Assembly (NCBI RefSeq): GCF_028207065.1
Contig: NZ_JAQLFP010000009.1
Location: 6,004-70,003, forward strand
Reading direction: 5' to 3'
DNA from: Collinsella aerofaciens
GTDB taxonomy: Bacteria; Actinomycetota; Coriobacteriia; Coriobacteriales; Coriobacteriaceae
DNA: 64,000 nucleotides
Under the pieces are notes generated by a model. It had not been told where the DNA came from. It worked only from the letters and a program-made list of their open reading frames with translations, and made no database searches. A program made the translations under genes and the position numbers. Shown here piece by piece: positions 34,527 to 42,357 of this stretch; the stretch's first letter is position 1, and each line of letters begins with the position of its first letter.

Positions 34527-34549
34527 TGCTAGCTATGGCAGCTTGTGCG

Positions 34550-34924
34550 CTACTCGCGGCACAGGTGCACGGCGAAACCGGCAAACTCGCGCTTAAAGTA
34601 CACGAGCTTGGTGCCGCCGTCGGGCAGCAGCACGCGCGACTCCTCGTTGACCTCGAGCCCGCGCTCGGCAAACCACTTCTCGGCCGCATCGATGTCGTTG
34701 ACAGCAAAGCCAATGTGGCCCTTGGCGCCACGACCGTTCTGCTTCATGATCTCGACCAGCGAATCGTTAAAGTACGAAACCGGGGTCTCGATAACGGGCA
34801 GGCCCATCATCGTCGAGAACAGCTCCGCGATCTCCAGGGCATCTGCCGGGTCGGTGGCGTTAATGCCCACATGGGCAACGCGCATGCCAAAGAGCTCGAC
34901 CGGATTGGCGTTCTGCTCACTCAT
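34550..34924 (-). CDS. VOC-family (glyoxalase-like) protein
   Basis: A 124-residue protein with one glyoxalase/bleomycin-resistance/dioxygenase fold: VAHVGINATDPADALEIAEL at the start, GHIGFAVNDIDAAEKWF in the middle and KREFAGFAVHLCRE at the end. Metal-ligand His and Glu positions are partly conserved. It follows the PTS IIB gene by 11 bp and is probably co-transcribed with it. It could be a lactoylglutathione-lyase-like enzyme or a sugar-binding accessory; the substrate is unknown. Confidence 0.8.
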   Translation of the reverse strand: MSEQNANPVELFGMRVAHVGINATDPADALEIAELFSTMMGLPVIETPVSYFNDSLVEIMKQNGRGAKGHIGFAVNDIDAAEKWFAERGLEVNEESRVLLPDGGTKLVYFKREFAGFAVHLCRE

Positions 34925-34935
34925 ACAGTCAGCGC

Positions 34936-35223
34936 CTACTGAGCCATGACGTCGAGGACGGCCTTCTCGGCAGCGACGCGGTTCATGCCGGTCATGAAGG
35001 GCACGCCACTCACGTACGGGCAGGTGAGGCCCTCGGGGGCAACGGTGGTGGCGATCAGCAGGTCGGCGCCCTCGTCGCAGTAGTCCTTGGCCTCGGAGAT
35101 GGCGCACTGCACGATCTCGTACTTGCCGGCGTAACCGTTGGCGTCGAGCAAGGTGGCGACCTTCTGGGCAACGAGCGTGGAAGTAGCAGCGCCAGCACCG
35201 CAAGCCAAAACGATCTTCTTCAT
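34936..35223 (-). CDS. PTS sugar transporter subunit IIB, galactitol-type
   Basis: A 95-residue EIIB domain. The phosphorylated cysteine lies in VLACGAGAATSTL, as in the galactitol/ascorbate (GatB/UlaB) class. No IIA or IIC gene is adjacent, so it is an orphan domain linked only to the VOC gene. It may serve a transporter encoded elsewhere or act as a phosphorylation-dependent regulator. Confidence 0.85.
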   Translation of the reverse strand: MKKIVLACGAGAATSTLVAQKVATLLDANGYAGKYEIVQCAISEAKDYCDEGADLLIATTVAPEGLTCPYVSGVPFMTGMNRVAAEKAVLDVMAQ

Positions 35224-35386
35224 AGGTAATGTCTCCCTTCATGGTTTACTTTAGGTAAGTGTACCGCAGCGAGCGATAGCACTCGGCCTCGATGAGCTTT
35301 TATGCCAGTTTGCTTGCGCGCTGCGTATAATACATCCAGTACGTGTTGTCATACCGCTCGCTTTATGAGTGACTAAGGACCCTAAT

Positions 35387-36010
35387 ATGCCCGATTCCCG
35401 CACACTCTGGACCGCCGTCGTTATCATCTGCATCGCCGTGTCGGTGTTCTTTAGCGTCAAAAAACGCACCACGTTTAAACGCCTGCAGCAGCTTATGGCC
35501 GCTAAGCAGTGGGACGAGTTCGATCGTTTGCTCGACGGCAAACTCACCAGCATGCTGTACCCGCGCTACAACCGCGACTACCTGCGCCTGAACTCCTATC
35601 TGCTGCGCGAGGACCACAAGCGCGCCGATGAGATGTTCGATTTGCTGCTGGGGCTCAATCTGCCCAAGATGCAGCGCGTCGACCTGGTCATTAAGGCCTT
35701 TAACTACTACGTTGGTCAGGAGGACCGCAAAAAGTCCAAGGAGCTCCTGCACGAGATCAAGGGCTTTGAGGGCGATCAGGCCGAGGCGGTCGCACACGAA
35801 TGCCAGCTGATGTATGACACGATGATCCTCAAGCGCCACAACGATATTCCCGAGCTGGAGCGCATGCTCAAGGAAGCCGGTGACGACAAGGTCAAGAGCT
35901 GCCGCCTGGAATACCTGCTGGCCCTGCAGTACCAGAACAAGGGCGACGAAGCCAAGTTCCAGGAGTTCCTGGAGAAGTCGGGCCAACACTCGATGGCCGT
36001 CAACGCGTAA
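35387..36010 (+). CDS. membrane-anchored TPR-like protein
   Basis: The ATG at 35387 has AAGGA seven bases upstream. The 207-residue protein has one N-terminal transmembrane helix (TLWTAVVIICIAVSVFFSV) and then a regular helical-repeat region (WDEFDRLLDGKL, RADEMFDLLLGLNLPKMQ, KKSKELLHEIKGF, DIPELERMLKEAG, LEYLLALQYQNKGDEAKFQE) reminiscent of TPR repeats. It is probably a scaffold facing the cytoplasm. Function unknown. The tRNA-Leu gene follows 31 bp later. Confidence 0.82.
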   Translation: MPDSRTLWTAVVIICIAVSVFFSVKKRTTFKRLQQLMAAKQWDEFDRLLDGKLTSMLYPRYNRDYLRLNSYLLREDHKRADEMFDLLLGLNLPKMQRVDLVIKAFNYYVGQEDRKKSKELLHEIKGFEGDQAEAVAHECQLMYDTMILKRHNDIPELERMLKEAGDDKVKSCRLEYLLALQYQNKGDEAKFQEFLEKSGQHSMAVNA

Positions 36011-36041
36011 CGGGCGGCTTGTGCTAGACTTCTAGTCTCAC

Positions 36042-36126
36042 GGGGGCGTGGCGGAATTGGCATACGCAGGAGACTTAAAATCTCTCGCCGCAAGGATTGT
36101 GGGTTCGAGTCCCACCGCCCCTACCA
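36042..36126 (+). tRNA. tRNA-Leu (anticodon UAA)
   Basis: An 85-nt class II tRNA. Acceptor GGGGGCG pairs with CGCCCCT, and CCA is encoded. The anticodon stem GGAGA/TCTCT holds the loop CTTAAAA (anticodon TAA). A long variable arm (CGCCGCAAGGATTG region) and the T-arm GTGGG-TTCGAGT-CCCAC follow. Confidence 0.95.
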
Positions 36127-36138
36127 CGTATTGTTTAC

Positions 36139-36175
36139 GGGCCCGTGTCCCCCAGGGATGCGGGCTCGTTTCTTT
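36139..36175 (+). terminator. terminator of tRNA-Leu
   Basis: The hairpin GGGCCCGTGTCCC-CCA-GGGATGCGGGCTC (13 bp with G-U pairs) is followed by GTTTCTTT. It is duplicated at 36335-36363. Confidence 0.8.
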
Positions 36176-36180
36176 AAGAT

Positions 36181-36322
36181 GCCGGCGGGACTCGAACCCG
36201 CGAGGGGGCGAGCGTTAAGCGGACGCGCAGCGTCCGTAGCGAGCCGGCGAGGGCGCCGACAGGCGGCCGAAGCCGGTGCGTATTTGCGCAGCAAATGCGC
36301 AGACGTCCCACCGCCCCTACCA
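36181..36322. pseudogene. tRNA-derived remnant between duplicated tRNA 3' ends
   Basis: 36305-36322 repeats the last 18 nt of tRNA-Leu (GTCCCACCGCCCCTACCA) without a tRNA body. On the minus strand at 36184-36200 lies an isolated T-arm (GCGGG-TTCGAGT-CCCGC). The rest is GC-rich with small hairpins (GGACGC/GCGTCC, GCGCA/TGCGC). No functional tRNA folds from it. Confidence 0.6.
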
Positions 36323-36334
36323 TTTGGCTTTTAC

Positions 36335-36363
36335 GGGCCCGTGTCCCCCGGGGATGCGGGCTC
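36335..36363 (+). repeat. second copy of the tRNA terminator hairpin
   Basis: GGGCCCGTGTCCCCCGGGGATGCGGGCTC differs by one base from the hairpin after the real tRNA and follows the duplicated tRNA 3' end. The duplication spans about 70 bp. Confidence 0.8.
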
Positions 36364-36454
36364 ATTTCTTTTGAACGCCGTCAACTGCAGAGCAGATAAT
36401 TTGGGACGGGGCTTTTTTGACTGCCCATATCAACCCAAGGACTGTCCCCAGGTG

Positions 36455-36485
36455 CCGGCAGAAAAGGAACGTCCCTAAGTGCCGG
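36455..36485. repeat. constant-loop hairpin
   Basis: CCGGCAGAA (36455-36463) and AAGTGCCGG (36477-36485) pair through CCGGCA/TGCCGG around the 13-nt loop AAGGAACGTCCCT. A degenerate neighbour with AAGGACTGTCCCC lies just upstream (36437-36449). Confidence 0.7.
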
Positions 36486-36491
36486 CTGTTG

Positions 36492-36557
36492 AGTTGCGGT
36501 GGAATAGGGACTGTTTGGGGCCCGAAAGGGCGATTTTAGTCCGTATTTCACCGCAAC
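36492..36557. repeat. long hairpin at the gppA stop
   Basis: GTTGCGGTG (36492-36500) pairs with CACCGCAAC (36549-36557), extended by AATA/TATT with one mismatch. Inside, GGACT can pair with AGTCC. It overlaps the 3' end of gppA and may work as its terminator, though no T-run is clear. Confidence 0.6.
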
Positions 36558-37564
36558 TTATTGGAGGGTGCTGAGGCTGGGGGGGTCCAGCCGATGGTGG
36601 GTAGCTCGCCGTCGAGAACCTCGTTAATGGTGGCGGCCATACCGGCAAGCAGGCTGTTCTCGCTCACGGTAAGCGCCCTGTAGCCACCGGCGCGCATAAG
36701 CTCGCGGATCACCACGGCGCCGGCCAGAATCACGCCCGCGCGCTTGGGCTGCACGCCCGGCAACGCGGCAATGCCCGTAACGTCCAGCGCGGACATGCGC
36801 TCGATAGCGGCCGAGACCTGCTCCATCGAAAGCTCGCGCAGGTGCACAAAGCTCGAATCGTACGGCTCCAGTTCGTGAACGAGCGCCACGAGCGTGGTGA
36901 CGGTACCGCCCACCGCAACGAGGCGTTCGGCGCGCTCAAAGTCGCTGGGCAGGCCTTCAAAATAGGCGGCGAACTGCTCGCCTGCCCACGCGGCAGCGGC
37001 AGCAAGCTCGCCATCCGCGGGCGGCAACGCGGAGAAAAAGCGCTCCGTCACGCGACGGCAACCGATGTCCAGCGAGCGCGTTCCCTCCAGCGCAAAGACG
37101 CCGCGCTCCGGAGCGTATACGCCCGTCGCGAGTTCCGTGGACCCGCCGCCCGAATCCGCGACGATGATGCGCTCGCCGGCAAAGTCGTGCGCCACGCCAA
37201 AAAACGTCAGGCGCGCCTCGACCTCGCCCGGAATCACCTGTGGTTCGAGCCCCAACTCGCGCAGGCCGTCCAGCAGCAACGCGGCATCGGACGCATCGCG
37301 CGCGGCACTCGTGCACGTGGTGCAGACGCACACGGCCCCAAAGGCGCGCGCCTCGTCCACAAACGTACGGCACGCAGCGAGCACACGCTCAACGGCCGCC
37401 TCGCAAAAGCGGCCCGTCGCGTCCACGCCCTCGCCCAGGTCGGTAATCTCGGTATGCTTGGACGATTCCACGATCGCCCCGGCCTCGACCTGCGCCAGCA
37501 CCAGTCGCGACGACACCGTTCCCAGGTCGATCGCGGCTACCTTATAGCGTTTGCAATTTGTCAT
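36548..37564 (-). CDS. Ppx/GppA family exopolyphosphatase / guanosine pentaphosphatase
   Basis: A 338-residue sugar-kinase/HSP70-fold phosphatase: N-terminal VAAIDLGTVSSRLVLAQV, the second phosphate-binding segment VADSGGGSTELATG and LVAVGGTVTTLVAL. It should hydrolyse polyphosphate or (p)ppGpp precursors; which cannot be told. It follows ftsB by 20 bp. The eno-ftsB-ppx order is widespread in Actinobacteria, usually with a DUF501 gene in between, which is missing here. Confidence 0.9.
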   Translation of the reverse strand: MTNCKRYKVAAIDLGTVSSRLVLAQVEAGAIVESSKHTEITDLGEGVDATGRFCEAAVERVLAACRTFVDEARAFGAVCVCTTCTSAARDASDAALLLDGLRELGLEPQVIPGEVEARLTFFGVAHDFAGERIIVADSGGGSTELATGVYAPERGVFALEGTRSLDIGCRRVTERFFSALPPADGELAAAAAWAGEQFAAYFEGLPSDFERAERLVAVGGTVTTLVALVHELEPYDSSFVHLRELSMEQVSAAIERMSALDVTGIAALPGVQPKRAGVILAGAVVIRELMRAGGYRALTVSENSLLAGMAATINEVLDGELPTIGWTPPASAPSNKLR

Positions 37565-37584
37565 TGCGGGCTCCCCTCCGGGCG

Positions 37585-38346
37585 CTATTTGCCGTTGGAC
37601 ACGACCGTCTGGCCCTCGACGCCGTTAAACCCAAACAGCATGTCGAGCGCCTGGATGTACCACGGCGCGTCCTTGCCGACTTCTTCGATTTCCTTGGCCA
37701 CTTCGCTGGCCTTCTTGGCGTTTGAGGACTTTTTGCTCGACGACGAGTCCGAATCGTCGTCCAAGCCCAGCACGTCAATCTTCTTCTCGCCGGGCATCAC
37801 CAGGCCCAGGTCCTCGGACGCCGCGTCCTTGATACCCTCCTCCGAGAGCAGCTTGTCGACGCTTTTTTGCAGCTCATCATTGTATTGCTGGCGAATCTCG
37901 ACCTGCTTGGCCAAGATATCGCTCGAACGCTTTGCCACGTACAGGTCGCGCACGGGGAAATACAGGCTCACGAGCACCAGCGCCACCACGACACCGATAA
38001 ACAGCGGACGCAGAGAGCCATGCGTAAAGTCATAGATCGCCTTGACCACCGCGTTGTCGTTGGCGTAGCGCATAAAGTCCGAGCCCGAAAAGCGGTTCGA
38101 GGGCCTGCTCGATTTGTCGTGTGCCTGAGTCGAGGGACGCGACGTATGCGACGAACGTGCCGGGCGCACCGGTCCATCTGTCGAAGTATTCACTTGAGCA
38201 TTGGGGCGCGAGGTACTTGTCGGGCGCTGCACGGGGCGGTCGACGCCGGCGTAGGCGGGCCCACCGAGCTGCACCGTGCGTGCACGGCGAGGCGACGGCT
38301 CGCGTGAACCGGCGGAATAGTACCTGTTGTCGTAAATCTGATCCAT
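37585..38346 (-). CDS. ftsB: septum formation initiator, FtsB/DivIC family
   Basis: The ATG at 38346 gives 253 residues. A long Ser/Arg/Pro-rich cytoplasmic region (about 115 residues) precedes one transmembrane helix (LRPLFIGVVVALVLVSLYF) and a coiled coil (AKRSSDILAKQVEIRQQYND, then ELQKSVDKL). The C-terminal tail has Asp/Ser and Lys-rich segments (DDDSDSSSSKKSSNAKK). FtsB bridges FtsL and FtsQ in the divisome. The cytoplasmic part is much longer than the few residues of E. coli FtsB, as in actinobacterial homologues. Confidence 0.85.
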   Translation of the reverse strand: MDQIYDNRYYSAGSREPSPRRARTVQLGGPAYAGVDRPVQRPTSTSRPNAQVNTSTDGPVRPARSSHTSRPSTQAHDKSSRPSNRFSGSDFMRYANDNAVVKAIYDFTHGSLRPLFIGVVVALVLVSLYFPVRDLYVAKRSSDILAKQVEIRQQYNDELQKSVDKLLSEEGIKDAASEDLGLVMPGEKKIDVLGLDDDSDSSSSKKSSNAKKASEVAKEIEEVGKDAPWYIQALDMLFGFNGVEGQTVVSNGK

Positions 38347-38436
38347 GTGCGCCTTGTGCGGTTGAGGTTTGTTTGCGCTAAGTCCTTTAGTTATAGCACG
38401 AGCGCCCGCACCGCCTTCGCCAGCCATTGCTCGACA

Positions 38437-38469
38437 TAAAAAAGGCGCTGAGCCATATGGCCCAGCGCC
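38437..38469 (-). terminator. intrinsic terminator of eno
   Basis: GGCGCTG/CAGCGCC with an inner GGCC/GGCT-type pairing around CATATG; on the minus strand six T residues follow. Confidence 0.85.
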
Positions 38470-38541
38470 CACAGCGCTTTGCGGCGTCCAGCCAAGGCGG
38501 GGCGGAACCGAGTCAGCCTCCTCCTCGCCAAATTCGCCCGT

Positions 38542-39843
<1,302 letters not shown>

Positions 39844-39979
39844 TCACTTGGAAACATAGTGGATGCAAGCGACCGGCTGACCGTGCACCGTCGGTGCGCC
39901 TCCGTAAGTTAGCCATGTCGCACTTTTTGCATTATGCCCTAAGTTAGCCGAGGGATACACTTGATTTTCGAAAAATTTA

Positions 39980-40016
39980 GCGGGAACGATGAGGCGTGCC
40001 AGCCCGTCGTTCCCGC
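39980..40016 (-). terminator. intrinsic terminator of mazG
   Basis: GCGGGAACGA pairs perfectly with TCGTTCCCGC (10 bp). On the minus strand AAATTTTT follows. It lies just after the mazG stop. Confidence 0.88.
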
Positions 40017-40020
40017 AGTC

Positions 40021-40881
40021 TTACTCCTCCGCCTTTGCGGCATCCCACAGGTCGTTGAGGCCGTGGGTCGAAAGCTCGGCAAGATCAACGTGGGCGTCGG
40101 ATGCCATCTGCTCCATTGCGGCCCAACGGCGACGGAACTTGGCCGTGCTGGCGCGCAGAGCGCTCTCGGCGTCGATGCCCTCTTTGCGCGCAACGTTGAC
40201 CAGGGCAAAGAGCAGGTCGCCAAACTCCATCTCGCGCTCGGGCGAGCCGGAAGCCTCGGCCTCAAACTCGGCACGCTCCTCGGCGACCTCGTCCCACACG
40301 TCCTGGACCGTCTCCCACTCAAAGCCCACGGCAGCCGCCTTGCGCGACACCTTCTGAGCCTGCATCAGCGCCGGCAGGTGCGTGGGCACGCCGTCGAGCA
40401 GACCCTCGGGCGCGGCCTCGCCTGCCGCCACGGCCTGGTCTTTGGCGGCCTTCTCGGCAAGCTTGACCTCGTCCCAAATCTTGAGCACCTCATCGGAGCT
40501 GTCAGCATCCGCATCGCCAAAGACGTGCGGATGCCGACGGATGAGCTTGGCGTCGATATCGTGCGCCACGTCGGCCAGCGTAAACTCGCCGGCATCCGCG
40601 GCAATCTGTGCATGCAGCACTACCTGCATGAGCACATCGCCCAGCTCCTCGCGAAGGTGTGCCGCATCGTCGGCCTCGATGCAGTCGAGCGCCTCGTAGG
40701 CCTCCTCGATCATGTTCTTGCCAATGCTCTGATGCGTCTGTTCGCGGTCCCACGGGCAGCCATCGGGCTGACGCAGGCGCCAGATGGTCTGCACCAGATG
40801 CTGCAGCTCGGCCGACGCGTCGACCAGCGTGGACAGGTCGCGCGAACCCTCGGCATTTTGCTGAGCCATATGCTCGGCCAT
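40021..40881 (-). CDS. mazG: nucleoside triphosphate pyrophosphohydrolase MazG
   Basis: Hydrolyses NTPs/dNTPs to monophosphates, cleaning nucleotide pools and affecting ppGpp levels. The 286 residues contain two MazG domains: domain 1 with CPWDREQTHQS and EEAYEALDCIEADDAAHLRE (EExxE and ExxD metal motifs), domain 2 with EVAEERAEFEAEASGSPERE followed by MEFGDLLFALVN. It is 2 bp downstream of yfcE and co-transcribed with it. Confidence 0.94.
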   Translation of the reverse strand: MAEHMAQQNAEGSRDLSTLVDASAELQHLVQTIWRLRQPDGCPWDREQTHQSIGKNMIEEAYEALDCIEADDAAHLREELGDVLMQVVLHAQIAADAGEFTLADVAHDIDAKLIRRHPHVFGDADADSSDEVLKIWDEVKLAEKAAKDQAVAAGEAAPEGLLDGVPTHLPALMQAQKVSRKAAAVGFEWETVQDVWDEVAEERAEFEAEASGSPEREMEFGDLLFALVNVARKEGIDAESALRASTAKFRRRWAAMEQMASDAHVDLAELSTHGLNDLWDAAKAEE

Positions 40882-40883
40882 GG

Positions 40884-41432
40884 TTATTCCTCCTCCAGGA
40901 TCACGTGACGGAACGCGCCGTCCTCGTAGATGCCATAGCTGTGCGTACCGTCCTTGGGAATGCTCACGCTGCCGGGGTTAAAGAGCCACAGGCCCGGGTG
41001 CGCCTCGCTTGCCTCGTTAACCTTGATGTGCGTGTGGCCGTAGACGAGCGCGGAGCCCTCGGGCAGCGCGGGCGCGTGGTCAACGCTGTTATGCATGCCA
41101 GCGCCAAAGACGTGGCCATGCGTCAGGAACAGCTCGCGGCCGGTCTCGTCGAACAGCGTGGCGTAGTCGGCCATGACGGGGAAGTCGAGCACCATCTGGT
41201 CGACCTCGGCGTCGCAGTTGCCGCGGACGGCGATGATGCGGTCGGCCAGGGCGTTGAGCAGCGGAATCACGCGCTTGGGAGCGTAGTCGCGCGGCAGGTC
41301 GTTGCGCGGGCCGTGGTAGAGCAAGTCGCCCAGCAGCACGATGCGGTCGGGCTGCTCGGATTCGATGGCGGCGACCAGACGCTCGGTCCAGTATGCCGAG
41401 CCGTGAATGTCGGAAGCGATGAGGTATTTCAT
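40884..41432 (-). CDS. yfcE: YfcE-type phosphodiesterase
   Basis: A 182-residue metallophosphoesterase with ASDIHGSAYW, LLGDLLYHGPRNDLP, VRGNCDAEVD, THGHVFG, YGHTHIKV and NPGSVSIPKDG, the full YfcE/MJ0936 set. Known members hydrolyse bis-p-nitrophenyl phosphate and possibly cyclic nucleotides; the natural substrate is unclear. It sits between larC2 and mazG in a three-gene run. Confidence 0.92.
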   Translation of the reverse strand: MKYLIASDIHGSAYWTERLVAAIESEQPDRIVLLGDLLYHGPRNDLPRDYAPKRVIPLLNALADRIIAVRGNCDAEVDQMVLDFPVMADYATLFDETGRELFLTHGHVFGAGMHNSVDHAPALPEGSALVYGHTHIKVNEASEAHPGLWLFNPGSVSIPKDGTHSYGIYEDGAFRHVILEEE

Positions 41433-41489
41433 GGGGAGTCCTTTCGGTGTGGGGTTGATGGGGCTGGGCGCGGGATGTCGCCGGCCGCG

Positions 41490-41975
41490 CTATTCAAATC
41501 GCAGTGCCGGGGCTTGTGCCGCCTGCATCACGCGCTGGAGCGGCACATTATGCTCGCGGGCAAGACGGGCGCAGTCCTCGTACTCGGGCGCCGCACGCTC
41601 ACTGCCGTCGGGCAGGGTGGCTACTTTGACGGCCACCTCGCCCCAAGGCGTCGCTACCTGCTCAAAACGACGCGGCAGGCAGACGCGTTCCATCACCTGG
41701 CGACGAACGGCGTTGGTCGTGGTTTCCAAAAAGATAGTCGTCTGCAGGCGTTCGATATCCTCATGCGAGCAAATCACCTGCAACTGCCATCCGGGGCGGC
41801 CCTTTTTGCAGTAGAGGGGCAGCCAGTGCACCTCGCGGGCGCCGGCCTCGCGCAGGCGGTCGGCGGCGTAGGCGAGCACCTCGGGCGACGCGTCATCGAT
41901 GTCGCACTCCAGCTTGACGATAGTTTCGGGCGCATCGGTCTCGCGGGACAGCGGAGATGTACTTCCACGTTGCAT
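41490..41975 (-). CDS. larC: LarC C-terminal domain protein (nickel-pincer cofactor insertion), stand-alone
   Basis: The ATG at 41975 gives 161 residues, matching only the C-terminal half of LarC: IVKLECDIDDASPEVLAYAA, LPLYCKKGRPGWQLQVI, TIFLETTTNAVRRQVMER and PEYEDCARLAREHNVPL. LarC is the CTP-dependent nickel insertase for the NPN cofactor of lactate racemase-like enzymes; in lactobacilli it is split into LarC1 and LarC2 by a frameshift. No LarC1 sequence lies upstream, where a repeat and a divergent gene occur. Confidence 0.82.
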   Translation of the reverse strand: MQRGSTSPLSRETDAPETIVKLECDIDDASPEVLAYAADRLREAGAREVHWLPLYCKKGRPGWQLQVICSHEDIERLQTTIFLETTTNAVRRQVMERVCLPRRFEQVATPWGEVAVKVATLPDGSERAAPEYEDCARLAREHNVPLQRVMQAAQAPALRFE

Positions 41976-42078
41976 ACGGTCCGGATCCTTTCCGCACGGG
42001 CTCGTTTTATTCACCCAAACGCTAGCACATCGAACGTGGCACAGGCGTGACTTTCGTCCGTCGTCGCCCTTGCCCCTA

Positions 42079-42150
42079 TCCAAACATGTACGTCAGCCTC
42101 CAAACATGTCATTTTTTGTCGGTTTTGGAGGCTGACGTACACGTTTTGGA
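42079..42150. repeat. hairpin repeat, copy 1 (TACGTCAGCCTCCAAA family)
   Basis: Arms 42079-42104 and 42124-42150 pair over about 25 bp with one bulge and one mismatch. The loop is CATGTCATTTTTTGTCGGT. The second copy lies at 46386-46458. The 380-bp gap before cydDC otherwise holds only its promoter and GGAGG site. Confidence 0.85.
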
Positions 42151-42357
42151 GCGGGCCGCACACGATCAAAATTGCGCCCGCATTCCGTCCACCACAAAGT
42201 TCGCCGCACTCAACAATTTTGAACTTACTACGCAGTTCATCGGCTAAAAATTACCCTCGGCATACTTACCCGCTGCACGATGTTACTCTAGTTGCATTTG
42301 GCTAACTAAGCGGCTGCCGAGGACCCAGCCCGGCACCGTTACGGCATAGGAGGTTTC

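Noticed and set aside
36181..36330. A second complete tRNA gene on either strand
   Set aside because: Only the T-arm or the 3' terminal 18 nt can be recognised; no acceptor partner, D-arm or anticodon arm folds.
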